This document shows, in pieces, positions 21,929 to 34,857 of a DNA stretch of 64,000 bases. The DNA is from Saturnia japonica (lineage: Eukaryota; Arthropoda; Insecta; Lepidoptera; Saturniidae). The notes beneath the pieces were generated by a model, which was not told where the DNA came from, searched no databases, and worked only from the letters and a program-made list of their open reading frames with translations. Each line of letters starts with the position of its first letter. Position 1 is the stretch's first letter. The stretch spans positions 8,122,370 through 8,186,369 of the forward strand of contig CM065331.1 of the NCBI GenBank assembly GCA_033032175.1, read 5' to 3'. A program made the translations under genes and the position numbers.

Positions 21929-22294
21929 ATGTCTTCCAAAGTGCATATAAAAACTAAATCAAAATCGAGTCGATCCGGTTTGATATTCCCTGTCGGTAGG
22001 GTTCACAAGATACTCAAAAAGGGTAATTTCTCACCGAGGTTGGGCAGCGGCGCTTCTATCTACCTAACGGCAGTACTTGAATATCTATCAGCAGAAATAT
22101 TGGAGCTTGCCACGCAGGCAGCGAAGGAAAATAAGAAGAGCAGGATCTTACCGCGGCATGTGCTTCTAGCGATCAGAAATGACGACGAACTCGACAAAAT
22201 GCTATCAGGTGTCGTGATAAGCCAAGGTGGTGTGAAGCCGTCCATTAACGCTTTGCTGCTCCCGAGGAAGACGGCGAAGGGCAACTCTGACTAA
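21929..22294 (+). CDS. Divergent histone H2A variant, copy 1
   Basis: A 121-residue intronless H2A-type protein. After a short tail without the usual SGRGK start ([13 protein letters not shown]) comes a full H2A fold: [51 protein letters not shown], then the docking segment [18 protein letters not shown]. By eye about two thirds of the globular residues match standard insect H2A. The acidic-patch positions E56, E61 and E64 are kept, and D90-E91-E92 reads D-D-E. The C-terminus GNSD has no SQ phosphorylation motif, so it is neither H2Av nor H2A.X. A stem-loop lies downstream. It is identical at the base level to copy 2. Confidence 0.94.
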   Translation: MSSKVHIKTKSKSSRSGLIFPVGRVHKILKKGNFSPRLGSGASIYLTAVLEYLSAEILELATQAAKENKKSRILPRHVLLAIRNDDELDKMLSGVVISQGGVKPSINALLLPRKTAKGNSD

Positions 22295-22363
22295 TAATTA
22301 CACTAATAATATATATTTATAATTAATAACTAAATCACAAATACAAAAAATCTTTATTGACAA

Positions 22364-22379
22364 AGTCCTTTTCAGGACT
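22364..22379 (+). terminator. Histone 3' stem-loop of H2A, copy 1
   Basis: AGTCCT-TTTC-AGGACT, a perfect six-pair stem 69 bp past the stop, with CAA before it. Confidence 0.85.
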
Positions 22380-23339
22380 GCATACCTATTGTTTCTGGAC
22401 AGACGTGTCATCGAATTATAACTCAGTTGGGGGATCGTTGTAACACCTAAGGTCTTCAGTACCAATATTACAAGTTGTTGAGTAGAAAGCGTTAATTAAT
22501 GAACGAACGGATGTATGAAAGGCGCAGTGAATGAATGAATGAATGAATCTGCCAGAGAGTGAATTAATTTGAATTGATTAATGGATGGTTTTATGGATAG
22601 AGCAATGAATGATTACTTTATTGCAATTTTTAGTTCGTACACTGGCGAGGCTAATACCATAAGAAAGCTTCATCCAGATAAACATAGGTAGGTATTAAAA
22701 AAATCATAATTGTAGGTAGGTAGTGCAAATAAAAAAAATGCAAAAATTAAAATGACCATCAAACAAAAAGTACAAATTCAATGTGTTTAACGTGTAACGT
22801 TATGGCGTCATGGCGGTGTCTTATGAACTTTTTGTCTGTCTGTCTGTATATTCGGACACAAAATATACCCACACTCAGAAAAGACATTTGCGGATTACAC
22901 AAATAAGACGACACTCAACACCGCGTACCGTGCTCCAAATCGAGGTCACTTATCATAGAAATCAAAAGTCGAAATTCGAAAAGAAATTCATAAGTTTAAA
23001 GCTACCTAGTTTAAAGTACATATATACATACTAAGTAAGTATTATAATATCATGTGTGTCGTAGCCATTGCTAGTATCGTGCATGCTTGCATATGCAATT
23101 GAAGAGTATGCACATAAGCATGCCTTTTAAAAGCAAGTCTATCTGTACTAATAACTCTACTCATATATGTCACAGAATGCTGGTAACTGGAAAAAAAGAG
23201 TTTTTAATATGGTTTTGATATTTCATTTCACATAATTTAATTTTTTCGTGACTGTTTCCAAGCTCTAAACTAACATGGATTATTAGGCTCTTATAGGAAA
23301 TCATATTATGACATATACAACACTTGCCTATCTTTCCGC
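22380..23339. other. Spacer with short simple repeats, no gene
   Basis: Contains a (TGAA) microsatellite near 22530-22547 and TGTCTGTCTGTC at about 22833-22846. The open frame at 22810-23034 is kept in copy 2 only because the whole unit is nearly identical. I see no support for a protein. Confidence 0.4.
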
Positions 23340-23344
23340 TTCAC

Positions 23345-23580
23345 CCTTTACAGCATTTTGACTTGCGTAAAATTCGGGGTTTGAACATCGGCATGAAAAT
23401 ATAATTCTAAAACGTTATAGATTTTAGCCCTGGCATTATCACTGTATTCTCTGAACATTCTGTATAACGGATTATAGTATGAGACATTATTTGAGCAATA
23501 TGGAACGTGGAAGATACTTTGATTCCGGTTTACTCTTGTAGTTATTGATAGTTGGCTTAACAACTCTGTTGTATCCCATT
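23345..23580 (-). pseudogene. Reverse transcriptase C-terminal remnant, copy 1
   Basis: The minus-strand frame reads SIFHVPYCSNNVSYYNPLYR followed by MFREYSDNARAK. This is the usual C-terminal end of jockey-like insect non-LTR reverse transcriptases. No polymerase core lies upstream of it, so it is a short truncated relic. Confidence 0.5.
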
Positions 23581-23659
23581 TGGCATTGATTATTTTATGT
23601 AGAATAGAATATATTTATGTTTCTGAATATCGTTAACTTTTCTGAGGTAGATCAGAAAC

Positions 23660-24335
23660 AATTGAAGTACGTTTGTTATTTATGACTTGCGAAAAAATGT
23701 ATTAAATGCAGTCGTAGTGTCCATACTATTGCTAATAAATATGAAACTTGGCTGGAAAAGGATATTAATTGGCCGGAGTTATTCAAACATAAATTGGAAC
23801 GTAATATATAAATAATGCGTCAGAAGAACAACCATCAACATCAAATTACATCAATGAAGTCGCGTCTACGTCAAATGTTGTGTTGCAAGTTCATCGCCAA
23901 ATATCAGCCCATAAAAACATTTACGCCGAGCAAAGCCAAAAGAGGTAGAAGAGTTGAACAGCCCCTCATTTACGAGCAAGAAGCTTTCACGCATGATAAT
24001 ATTTGAATTACCTCTAACTATAAAGAAGTTAATTAGCAAGTCTAGTGAAGTTAATTATAGAAAGACCTAAAAAGATTATAGAATTAACGAACTTTTTAGA
24101 GCACAAGAAACCTGTTCCTAAGATTTCAAAAGAAAAAACTATATCAGTATTTGATACACTTAAAGTTTATGCCAAAGATGAAAACGTGGAACTGTATCCC
24201 TTGTATAATGTAGTGCTTGAAGCAAAAAAGGAATATTGTCTAAAACACACGACAAAAGTAACAGAGCGAGGAGTAAAAGTTAGCCTACAAGCTATTTTGG
24301 ACAAAACAGCATCTCACGACTCGAGAAAGTGATAA
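23660..24335 (+). pseudogene. Unrecognised decayed multi-frame coding remnant, copy 1
   Basis: Coding-like text is spread over several frames. One frame has IANKYETWLEKDINWPEL and a PSTSN segment. Another has a Lys-rich frame at 24045-24332 (LTNFLEHKKPVPKISKEK, YPLYNVVLEAKKEYCLKH). Frameshifts and stops break it. I do not recognise the family; a transposon ORF or an old gene copy is possible. Confidence 0.35.
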
Positions 24336-24339
24336 TTGT

Positions 24340-25139
24340 CCTATAAACATGCTATAGACAGCGAAAGTGACTAGTGTTTCTATGCGCTCGTTTGTGTGAT
24401 TTGTGAACATCAAATAATCTGAGGGAATCCAAAAGCCATCACATACTCTTGTACAGATAGAACTTTCTATTTTAAAGTCACACAAGAAAATAACGTAGAC
24501 AAATGAAGAGAAAGCAAAAGTTACTGTTAAAATTAAAGCGCTAGATCTATTAATAATATTAATAGCGAAGAAAGTTCTATAATTTTGGAATGTTTCTGTC
24601 ATTTTCATCGTTCATTTCATTCCAATAAATTTTTTTTTTTGGAAAACTTATTTCACACGAATTATATCAGCATGGTTTATCTTAGAAATGGCAAGCGAAT
24701 AATACAAGACAATTTTTAACGAAAAAGAAAACCAAGATTGGCTGAGGTGTTTAACTATGTACGCAGTACGGTATAATGACTGTTTTATTTTATGGCGCTG
24801 TCATACCGCGGCTCGCATACACATAAACATACATTCTAAGCGATATACCTATTGTAAATTATCTGGATTATACAGTTTTGCTACAAGTGAATTATTTCAT
24901 TGTGTTATTCCACATGTGGTGAAAATAAAACTTGGGTGAAAGTTTGTATGGAAAAGCCATTCATATTTATGCTTTTGGTAAGAAAGGAATAAAAGGGCTT
25001 TCACGTTTTTCAAAACACTTTCCCGTAGGCCGGTACAATAAGGTATGATTTTAATTATTTTTGATGTTTTATGGATGATTAATGTGTTGGATTCATATTG
25101 GCATATATTTATAATACCATACAAACAGTCTATGATTTT
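24340..25139. other. Spacer in unit copy 1, no gene recognised
   Basis: Short open frames on both strands (for example 24285-24608 and 24897-25124, minus) have no recognisable motif. They differ between the copies by indels near 25110 and 33490. Confidence 0.35.
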
Positions 25140-25565
25140 CTTTTGGTTTGTTAATTAATTCTTAATCGATTTTGATGAAATTTAATACACGGAAAGTTTA
25201 ACTATTAACACAATTAATGGGCTATAAGAATTGTCAATATTACTTCTAGAATTTAAAAAAAGTACTTTCAAAAAAGTTTAATTTTCATAAATTCTCAACC
25301 GATTCTGATCAAATTTTGTACACGAGAAACATACATCATACCTAGTATAATTGAGAGGTTATAAGAATCGTTAATAATGCATTAGAAATTGTATATTACA
25401 ATAATAGTTTTCAACCGATTTTGATGAAAATTGTACACGGGAAATACATGCCACTTCTCAATTGATACGGCATGTGAATTGTCAACAATATGAGTAAAAA
25501 TAAAGGGATTTAAATAATTATTACGTAGTAACAAACGCGTGCGGAGCGGTGGGCACACCGTTAGT
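25140..25565 (+). mobile_element. Helitron-like block with internal subrepeats, copy 1
   Basis: Three imperfect tandem units each carry a CCGATTTTGATGAAATTT-like word, then ACACGGGAAA and ATAAGAATTGTCAATA. The block ends ACGCGTGCGGAGCGGTGGGC, CACACCGTTAG. In copy 2 the end reads GCGTGCGTAGCCGCGGGC. Confidence 0.45.
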
Positions 25566-26124
25566 TATTATATATTTTTATAAATCATTGTAAATAAAAT
25601 AAAGGTGTTTAAGATGATTTTGTAAAGTAGTTTTTTTTTTTATCATAGATATTGAAATTAAAATTTTATAATAAGGTACTTCGTTCCTATCTGGTGCTAT
25701 CTGGTACACCATACGTTTTTTTTCTTTATTTTAATTTATTTTGTTTAAAAATAGTTTTTATATTTTACGTAATTTGATTTTTTTTTTTTTATATATTTTT
25801 ATCTACCAACATCGTGTTATTTTTTAAACTACCTTACTACTTACAACAGAACTCGTCTTGCAATATTACGGTTGTACGGTAATTATTTTTTACGATTTCC
25901 GAAAGTATTATTTACCGTCTAACAACCTATTAATTATGGAATAATATAGGTATGCTTCCCGTCTACAACATCTCATTTGAATTATTAATTCGAATTAAGA
26001 ATCATTATCATTATCACCTATCATTTAAGAATTATAAAAAAAAAAATTAATATCTTTTTTATGATAATTAATTAATTATTGAAAATTGTTTGACTTGTAA
26101 TTGTAATTGTTGGAATTATTGAGA

Positions 26125-26268
26125 CTGCCTCATTAGTCTAGCTTAATGGTCGTAAGCGCGACTCGCCCCCTATTACATGAAACCTAAAAAGCATACACGA
26201 CGAACTGTGGGTGTACATTAGAAGATACAACTCTGCCTAAACCTTCGGGGATACAGGCGTAATGGTAT
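26125..26268 (+). repeat. SINE-A internal deletion derivative, copy 1
   Basis: The tRNA-like head CTGCCTCATTAGTCTAGC and GTAAGCGCGACT is joined directly to the distal body CGCCCCCTATTACATG. The B box and middle body seen at 16671-16920 are missing. Confidence 0.65.
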
Positions 26269-28683
26269 ACTATTGAAATTAGTGATTTATATTAAGTAAG
26301 TATTATTGGAATTTGTTATAGCTTGTCATTTGACCAATGTCACAAACTTCCTGTGTGTATAAGAATCGGTCAAGCCGTTTTTGAGTTAAATTCGAAAATA
26401 CATACAGAAAAAAAATGTTGCATCATTTCGGGATCAGTGTCTTTTACGTAGGATATAGGTACAAAACCTATCTGGAAATACGAAAAAATTTACATGTACC
26501 GACAGGACTACAGATTTAGGTATAAATATAGAGAAATTAACTCGGTTTCGAGTATTTTATGCTAGTAAAAACCTGTGGTAAAAATACCGTCGGACGAACG
26601 CTTACCGTACCCGTAGATTCGCCGCGGCAAAAGTCAACGCGTAAATATTCAGGAGTACTCAACCTTTTTTTAAAGTTATCTACGTTTATCGTTTTAGTAT
26701 AACTTATTTATTTAGGTTGTCTCTACATTAGAGATAATTAACTGTTGTTTTGTTTTTCACGTTAGAAATATATTACTCATAACCGACCGTGTGAAATAAG
26801 CAACGATGCAGCACTTAGTGGAAAACAGTGATCTTCTTTCTCCTTTTCTTAAATTAGCAACTAGTTCTCTTTATTGAACTCATTAAAGCCATTAACGAGT
26901 AAATAATTTATAGTGTCCTGTAACGATTTAAGTATCCTAAAAACTTTCTAGGTAGTTTTTGTGGCAGGTCAGAATTTATGGTCCATATTATTATTTCCAA
27001 TCCACTTCACTTGTGCGAAATAACCAAGTTTTATTATGCAAAAACATCACCTTTATTCCATAATACGGGTTCACAAAACATAAATTTAAGAATTAAAAAA
27101 TCTACTACATGACAGACTAACATTCCGCCAAAAACTCACCAAGGAAATGTGTTTATCATACAACGACATCTATTAAGTATAAAGTTTCAGCCATTTATTT
27201 ATGATTAAAATGAGAGTAGCTCATCCATTAATGCAAGCGTAGCAACGCATAGGTTTAGGTTCAGTAGTTAGAACATAGTCATAGTAATACTTAGATGTAG
27301 GTACGATGGCTAGGCCTATAAGAAAATAATTTCGTAAACAATAATTGATTAAAGGTTTGAAGTATATAAATATATAGGTATATAACGTGTTTATATAATG
27401 TTTTATATTGTAATGTTTAAAGATTAATATTTACGAAGTTTACTTTTCCATAGTGTTATATTATGTATAATAAAATAGATATTAATGTCCTGAATAGTTA
27501 AAGTAAGTTTTGTAGTGATCTAGTAAGATTCTGATAAGATATTAGAAAAATATGAAAATTTGAGTAATAATAATAATAAGTTATAGTTTGCTAATTAAAT
27601 TAGTGTGCACGAAAACATTACCAAAACAACAGCTTACCATGCGCTCTTTTTAAAGGGCTTTGACAGCTTTACTAGGCATGGTCGCTTTTATCCATAACTT
27701 CTTTGGTTATGAACCGACTTGGATGATTTCTTTTTGTTGGATAAGAGATATCTGTAGAGTGATCCTATTTTAATTTCATGACTTGAGGTAGCTAGCCCTG
27801 TAGGTTTTAAAAAAGCCCTATAGCTTAATCATGATTTGTCAGATAGCCCTAGCTTAATGTAGGATTGTTTTTTTTTTTAGTAGCACAAAGATATTACTAC
27901 CAGAACGTAGGAATGTATAAGATAATTGTATGAAACTTTAATGCATCTATAAACAACCTAGTGAGACTGCAAACTGAGGTTGTGAACGGGTATTACAATT
28001 TCCAACTGGATAGGTTAGGTTAGGTTGAAACTGTGATTATAAAACCGAGCCGACAAATTCACTACCCACCCTTGAAAAATCGACAATATTGAAAGAACAA
28101 TCTGTTTCTAATCTTTTCATCATAGAGATTTTAAAAATAATAAATGAGGATATCGTATCGGTGATGTCATGATAATTTTTCTTTCTGTTCAAAAATTTTA
28201 TTACCGAAATTAAAAAGTTATAGTAACTGATCAGCTGGCTGGCTGCTCTCTCCCCTTTTCCCCAGGAAGACTCACTGGCTACGCTAATGAAAATGCTATA
28301 TGCCATATAGTCAAACGAGCATAACTAACGGGCCATGGTTGCCGAGTGTAAGAAGTAAATTATCCGTTGAAAATTCACATGTTTAAGTCCTATTATAATT
28401 AATTTCTTTATTTAATTGACATTACCTCAAAGATTTGTGGTGTAAAATCCGCTCCGCTTAAAAAGTTTATACCTACAAAATTTGACGTTATAATATTGCA
28501 CATTCATTCCTACAAGTGACACTTTTTAATGTGGAGGTGGTAATTAACGCCTCCACATATTGACAAATATAGTGTCCGTTCACAATATACTGACAGTTTA
28601 CAATTTGACCAGATTGTTAATAAAGTAATGTTTCGTACAATTATCCAGTGATAATTATATTTTAATTTAATTTGAATGAAAAT
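26269..28683. other. Distal part of unit copy 1, no gene recognised
   Basis: About 2.4 kb of AT-rich sequence kept in copy 2. It includes a TAGGTTAGGTTAGGTT run near 28012-28025. The open frames are short and show no motif. Confidence 0.4.
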
Positions 28684-28970
28684 TGTTATTGTTAAATAAA
28701 TTGTTGTTATTACAGGTTTTAAAATAATAATTTGACTATCTCTATAATACATACTTTTGCATTTCTAGATTGACATACTTTAGCCTGCTAATTGTTAAGA
28801 ATGAAGGAAATCAAATGTTTGAATAATATTTTTCAAGATATTTCTATTCTAAACAAAATAGTTGGCAATAATATTATACGTTTTTGTAAATCGTAAGATT
28901 TGTTTTTGTAAGATCAAATCTCGCTCTTTATCAACCTAACAGCTCTGTAAATCATTACATCAGTGAGCCC

Positions 28971-29035
28971 GATATCTCTCGCTCTGAGCGAGATATAAAA
29001 GAGAGATATATATCTTTCATTGAAAAGATATATAT
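28971..29035 (+). promoter_or_regulatory. Paired dyad elements upstream of H3, copy 2
   Basis: Same two inverted repeats as at 20428-20492, unchanged. Confidence 0.4.
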
Positions 29036-29163
29036 CACCCTTTTCTTTTCAGTGATATACTTTGCGCAAGACTACACTTTACCGTGCCATTATATAAAAC
29101 TAGCTCCTATACAGATTTTCTTTTAAATCTACCCTCATTAGCATACAATCATTGATGTAAAAG

Positions 29164-29619
<456 letters not shown>

Positions 29620-29756
29620 AGTGAGCGTACGTGAGATGAGCGCGCTTGAGCTGTACACAAAGTCGTAAAATGGTGACTATCTACATTGGACAATAAGTGA
29701 ACTAAACAGTTTTAATTTAATATCAATAATTATTACAAAGATTATTACAACGACAA

Positions 29757-29772
29757 AGTCCTTTTCAGGGCT
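29757..29772 (+). terminator. Histone 3' stem-loop of H3, copy 2
   Basis: AGTCCT-TTTC-AGGGCT, identical to copy 1. Confidence 0.8.
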
Positions 29773-30523
29773 GCATTTAATCTTGTTTCTATACGTTACG
29801 AATGAGTGGTTATTTTATTTAATCGTTTACTTGTTTGCCACTTCAGTATTATAAAGTTCGTTTGTCAATTTGTATATATTTTTTATATGTAGCCTATAAG
29901 GGATTACCATCAGGTTAAGAGGAGTTTACTTTCCCGTGCTACCAAAAAAAGGGGAGGAAATTGGCTGAAATATTGTAACTACATAATGCAATCCCACAAG
30001 ATTATTTCAATCCAGGTATTTGCGGGGCTGAACCATCTTAGTCCCTTTGAAAGGTATTTGCGGGATCCAGAATGGTGGACTTAAACCTCTGAAATCGATC
30101 GTAATTGATACCTAATAGACTTCGTTTTCATAGTTTTAATTTTATTTCGAGAGTACGTAAGCGTCATGACAACATAGGTACGTGCGCATCTCTCGACGTT
30201 CGCTTTCCAAATGAATTGGGGCCGGATCGCTAGTGTAGTATGTAATACATGATAATGCAGTCAAACCCTCCATGCAAATCGGTTGCAGAAGATCGTCCTA
30301 ATTGTAACGAAAAAGAGATACTCTAATTAACCATGTTAAAAAATCCACTTTGTGTTCCTCAATAATTTTATTTCGTTAATTAGGTGCTTACCTGTTATCC
30401 TATAGGTAACAAAAAAACACAAACAAATTGAAGAACAACTAGTTGTGAAACTAAAATAGTATGTAAATCTAACGTTAAAATTATTTATGGGAATTTATCA
30501 AAAACTTAGACTTAACTACAAAA

Positions 30524-30889
30524 ATGTCTTCCAAAGTGCATATAAAAACTAAATCAAAATCGAGTCGATCCGGTTTGATATTCCCTGTCGGTAGGGTTCA
30601 CAAGATACTCAAAAAGGGTAATTTCTCACCGAGGTTGGGCAGCGGCGCTTCTATCTACCTAACGGCAGTACTTGAATATCTATCAGCAGAAATATTGGAG
30701 CTTGCCACGCAGGCAGCGAAGGAAAATAAGAAGAGCAGGATCTTACCGCGGCATGTGCTTCTAGCGATCAGAAATGACGACGAACTCGACAAAATGCTAT
30801 CAGGTGTCGTGATAAGCCAAGGTGGTGTGAAGCCGTCCATTAACGCTTTGCTGCTCCCGAGGAAGACGGCGAAGGGCAACTCTGACTAA
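30524..30889 (+). CDS. Divergent histone H2A variant, copy 2
   Basis: Identical over all 366 bases to 21929-22294, so it encodes the same 121-residue protein. Perfect identity, set against five base changes in the neighbouring 411-base H3 frame, points to purifying selection, gene conversion or chance over a short time. It has the same stem-loop downstream and the same lack of a clear TATA box. Confidence 0.94.
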   Translation: MSSKVHIKTKSKSSRSGLIFPVGRVHKILKKGNFSPRLGSGASIYLTAVLEYLSAEILELATQAAKENKKSRILPRHVLLAIRNDDELDKMLSGVVISQGGVKPSINALLLPRKTAKGNSD

Positions 30890-30958
30890 TAATTACACTA
30901 ATAATATATATTTATAATTAATAACTAAATCACAAATACAAAAAATCTTTATTGACAA

Positions 30959-30974
30959 AGTCCTTTTCAGGACT
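30959..30974 (+). terminator. Histone 3' stem-loop of H2A, copy 2
   Basis: AGTCCT-TTTC-AGGACT, identical to copy 1. Confidence 0.85.
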
Positions 30975-31934
30975 GCATACCTATTGTTTCTGGACAGACG
31001 TGTCATCGAATTATAACTCAGTTGGGGGATCGTTGTAACACCTAAGGTCTTCAGTACCAATATTACAAGTTGTTGAGTAGAAAGCGTTAATTAATGAACG
31101 AACGGATGTATGAAAGGCGCAGTGAATGAATGAATGAATGAATCTGCCAGAGAGTGAATTAATTTGAATTGATTAATGGATGGTTTTATGGATAGAGCAA
31201 TGAATGATTACTTTATTGCAATTTTTAGTTCGTACACTGGCGAGGCTAATACCATAAGAAAGCTTCATCCAGATAAACATAGGTAGGTATTAAAAAAATC
31301 ATAATTGTAGGTAGGTAGTGCAAATAAAAAAAATGCAAAAATTAAAATGACCATCAAACAAAAAGTACAAATTCAATGTGTTTAACGTGTAACGTTATGG
31401 CGTCATGGCGGTGTCTTATGAACTTTTTGTCTGTCTGTCTGTATATTCGGACACAAAATATACCCACACTCAGAAAAGACATTTGCGGATTACACAAATA
31501 AGACGACACTCAACACCGCGTACCGTGCTCCAAATCGAGGTCACTTATCATAGAAATCAAAAGTCGAAATTCGAAAAGAAATTCATAAGTTTAAAGCTAC
31601 CTAGTTTAAAGTACATATATACATACTAAGTAAGTATTATAATATCATGTGTGTCGTAGCCATTGCTAGTATCGTGCATGCTTGCATATGCAATTGAAGA
31701 GTATGCACATAAGCATGCTTTTAAAAGCAAGTCTATCTGTACTAATAACTCTACTCATATATGTCACAGAATGCTGGTAACTGGAAAAAAAGAGTTTTTA
31801 ATATGGTTTTGATATTTCATTTCACATAATTTAATTTTTTCGTGACTGTTTCCAAGCTCTAAACTAACATGGATTATTAGGCTCTTATAGGAAATCATAT
31901 TATGACATATACAACACTTGCCTATCTTTCCGCT
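30975..31934. other. Spacer after H2A, copy 2, no gene
   Basis: Matches 22380-23339, with the same TGAA and TGTC microsatellites. No gene is seen. Confidence 0.4.
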
Positions 31935-32172
31935 TCACCCTTTACAGCATTTTGACTTGCGTAAAATTCGGGGTTGAACATCGGCATGAAATATAATTCT
32001 AAAACGTTATAGATTTTAGCCCTGGCATTATCACTGTATTCTCTGCACATTCTGTATAACGGATTATAGTATGAGACATTATTTGAGCAATATGGAACGT
32101 GGAAGATACTTTGATTCCGGTTTGCTCTTGTGGTTATTGATAGTTGGCTTAACAACTCTGTTGTATCCCATT
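31935..32172 (-). pseudogene. Reverse transcriptase C-terminal remnant, copy 2
   Basis: Same relic as 23345-23580, with single-base deletions that shift the frame near 31975-31990. Confidence 0.5.
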
Positions 32173-32251
32173 TGGCATTGATTATTTTATGTAGAATAGA
32201 ATATATTTATGTTTCTGAATATCGTTAACTTTTCTGAGGTAGATCAGAAAC

Positions 32252-32927
32252 AATTGAAGTACGTTTGTTATTTATGACTTGCGAAAAAATGTATTAAATG
32301 CAGTCGTAGTGTCCATACTATTGCTAATAAATATGAAACTTGGCTGGAAAAGGATATTAATTGGCCGGAGTTATTCAAACATAAATTGGAACGTAATATA
32401 TAAATAATGCGTCAGAAGAACAACCATCAACATCAAATTACATCAATGAAGTCGCGTCTACGTCAAATGTTGTGTTGCAAGTTCATCGCCAAATATCAGC
32501 CCATAAAAACATTTACGCCGAGCAAAGCCAAAAGAGGTAGAAGAGTTGAATAGCCCCTCATTTACGAGCAAGAAGCTTTCACGCATGATAATATTTGAAT
32601 TACCTCTAACTATAAAGAAGTTAATTAGCAAGTCTAGTGAAGTTAATTATAGAAAGACCTAAAAAGATTATGGAATTAACGAACTTTTTAGAGCACAAGA
32701 AACCTGTTCCTAAGATTTCAAAAGAAAAAACTATATCAGTATTTGATACACTTAAAGTTTATGCCAAAGATGAAAACGTGGAACTGTATCCCTTGTATAA
32801 TGTAGTGCTTGAAGCAAAAAAGGAATATTGTCTAAAACACACGACAAAAGTAACAGAGCGAGGAGTAAAAGTTAGCCTATAAGCTATTTTGGACAAAACA
32901 GCATCTCACGACTCGAGAAAGTGATCA
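32252..32927 (+). pseudogene. Unrecognised decayed coding remnant, copy 2
   Basis: Same block as 23660-24335, with two extra stops from C-to-T changes. GAACAG becomes GAATAG near 32550, and CTACAAG becomes CTATAAG near 32880. It is decaying without constraint. Confidence 0.4.
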
Positions 32928-33744
32928 TTATCCTATAAACATGTTATAGACAGCGAAAGTGACTAGTGTTTCTATGTGCTCGTATGTGTGATTTGTGAAC
33001 ATCAAATAATCTGAGGGAATCCAAAACCCATCACATACTCTTGTACAGATAGAACTTTCTATTTTAAAGTCACACAAGAAAATAACGTAGACAAATGAAG
33101 AGAAAGCAAAAGTTACTGTTAAAATTAAAGCGCTAGATCTATTAATAATATTAATAGCGAAGAAAGTTCTATAATTTTGGAATGTTTCTGTCATTTTCAT
33201 CGTTCATTTCATTCCAATAATTTTTTTTTTTGGAAAACTTATTTCACACGAATTATATCAGCATGGTTTATCTTAGAAATGGCAAGCGAATAATACAAGA
33301 CAATTTTTAACGAAAAAGAAAACCAAGATTGACTGAGGTGTTTAACTATGTACGCAGTACGGTATAATGACTGTTTTATTTTATGGCGCTGTCAAACCGC
33401 GGCTCGCATACACATAAACATACATTCTACGCGATATACCTATTGTAAATTATCTGGATTATACAGTTTTGCTACAAGTGAATTATTTCATTGTGTTATA
33501 CCATTCCACATATGGTGAAAATAAAACTTGGGTGAAAGTTTGTATGGAGAAGCCATTCATATTTATGCTTTTGGTAAGAAAGGAATAAAAGGGCTTTCAC
33601 GTTTTTCAAAACACTTTCCCGTAGGCCGGTACAATAAGGTATGATTTTAATTATTTTTGATGTTTTATGGATGGTTAATGTGTTGGATTCATATTGGCAT
33701 ATATTGATAATACCATACAAACAGTCTATGATTTTCTTTTGGTT

Positions 33745-34160
33745 TGTTAATTAATTCTTAATCGATTTTGAAATTTAATACACGGGAAGTCTAACTATTT
33801 AACACAATTAATGGGCTATAAGAATTGTCAATATTACTTCTAGAATTTAAAAAAAGTACATTCAAAAAAGTTTAATTTTCATAAATTCTCAACCGATTCT
33901 GATCAAATTTTGTAGACGGGAAACATACATCATACCTAGTATAATTGAGAGGCTATAAGAATTGTTAATAATGCATTAGAAATTGTACATTAGACTAATG
34001 GTTTTCAACCGCTTTTAATGAAAATTGTACACGGGAAATACATACCACTTCTCAATTGATACGGCATATAAATTGTCAACGATATGAGTAAAAATAAAGG
34101 GATTTAAATAATTATTACGTTATTATTACAAACGCGTGCGTAGCCGCGGGCACACCGTTA
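33745..34160 (+). mobile_element. Helitron-like block with internal subrepeats, copy 2
   Basis: Counterpart of 25140-25565. It ends GCGTGCGTAGCCGCGGGC, CACACCGTTA. Confidence 0.45.
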
Positions 34161-34712
34161 CTTATTATATTTTTTATAAATAATTGTAAATAAAATAAAG
34201 GTGTTAAGATAATCTTGTAAAGCAGTTTTTTTTATCATAGAACTTGAAATTAAATTTTTTTATTATGGAACTTCGTTCCTATCTGGTGTCCCACGACACC
34301 ATACGTTTTTTTTTCTTTATTTTGTTTAAAAATAGTTTTTATTTTTTACGTAATTTGTTTTTTTTTTTAAATATATTTTTATCAACCAACAACATCGTAA
34401 TATGTTATTTTTTAAACTACCTTACAACAGAACTCGTCTTACAATATTACGGTTGTAAGGTAATTATTTTTTACGATTTCCGAAAGTATTATTTACCGTC
34501 TAACAACCTATTAATTATGGAATAATATAAGTATGCTTCCTGTCTACAACATCTCATTTGAATTATTAATTTTAATTAAGAATTATTATCATTATCATCA
34601 TCATCTATCATTTAAGAATTATTAAAAAAAAACATTATTATCTTTTTTATGATAATTAATTAATTATTGAAAATTGTTTGACTTGTAATTGTAATTGTTG
34701 GAATTATTGAGA

Positions 34713-34857
34713 CTGCCTCATTAGTCTAGCTTAATGGTCGTAAGCGCGACTCGCCCCCTATTACATGAAACCTAAAAAGCATACACGACGAACTGTGGGT
34801 GTACATTAGAAGATACAACTCTGCCTAACCCTTCCGGGATACAGGCGTAATGGTATA
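34713..34857 (+). repeat. SINE-A internal deletion derivative, copy 2
   Basis: Same head-to-tail deletion junction as 26125-26268, so the deletion predates the unit duplication. Confidence 0.65.

Noticed and set aside
22060..22284. Open frame antisense to H2A (and its twin at 30655-30879, and those antisense to H3 at 20557-20787 and 29138-29326)
   Set aside because: They mirror constrained histone codons on the other strand. No independent start context, motif or conservation beyond that forced by the sense gene.
22525..22550. TGAATGAATGAATGAA run as a CRISPR-like or regulatory array
   Set aside because: A plain tetranucleotide microsatellite without spacers. The same tract is in copy 2. 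No CRISPR array exists in the window.
28010..28026. TAGGTTAGGTTAGG run as an interstitial telomere (TTAGG)n array
   Set aside because: Only about three units in each unit copy. Too short to claim a telomeric origin.
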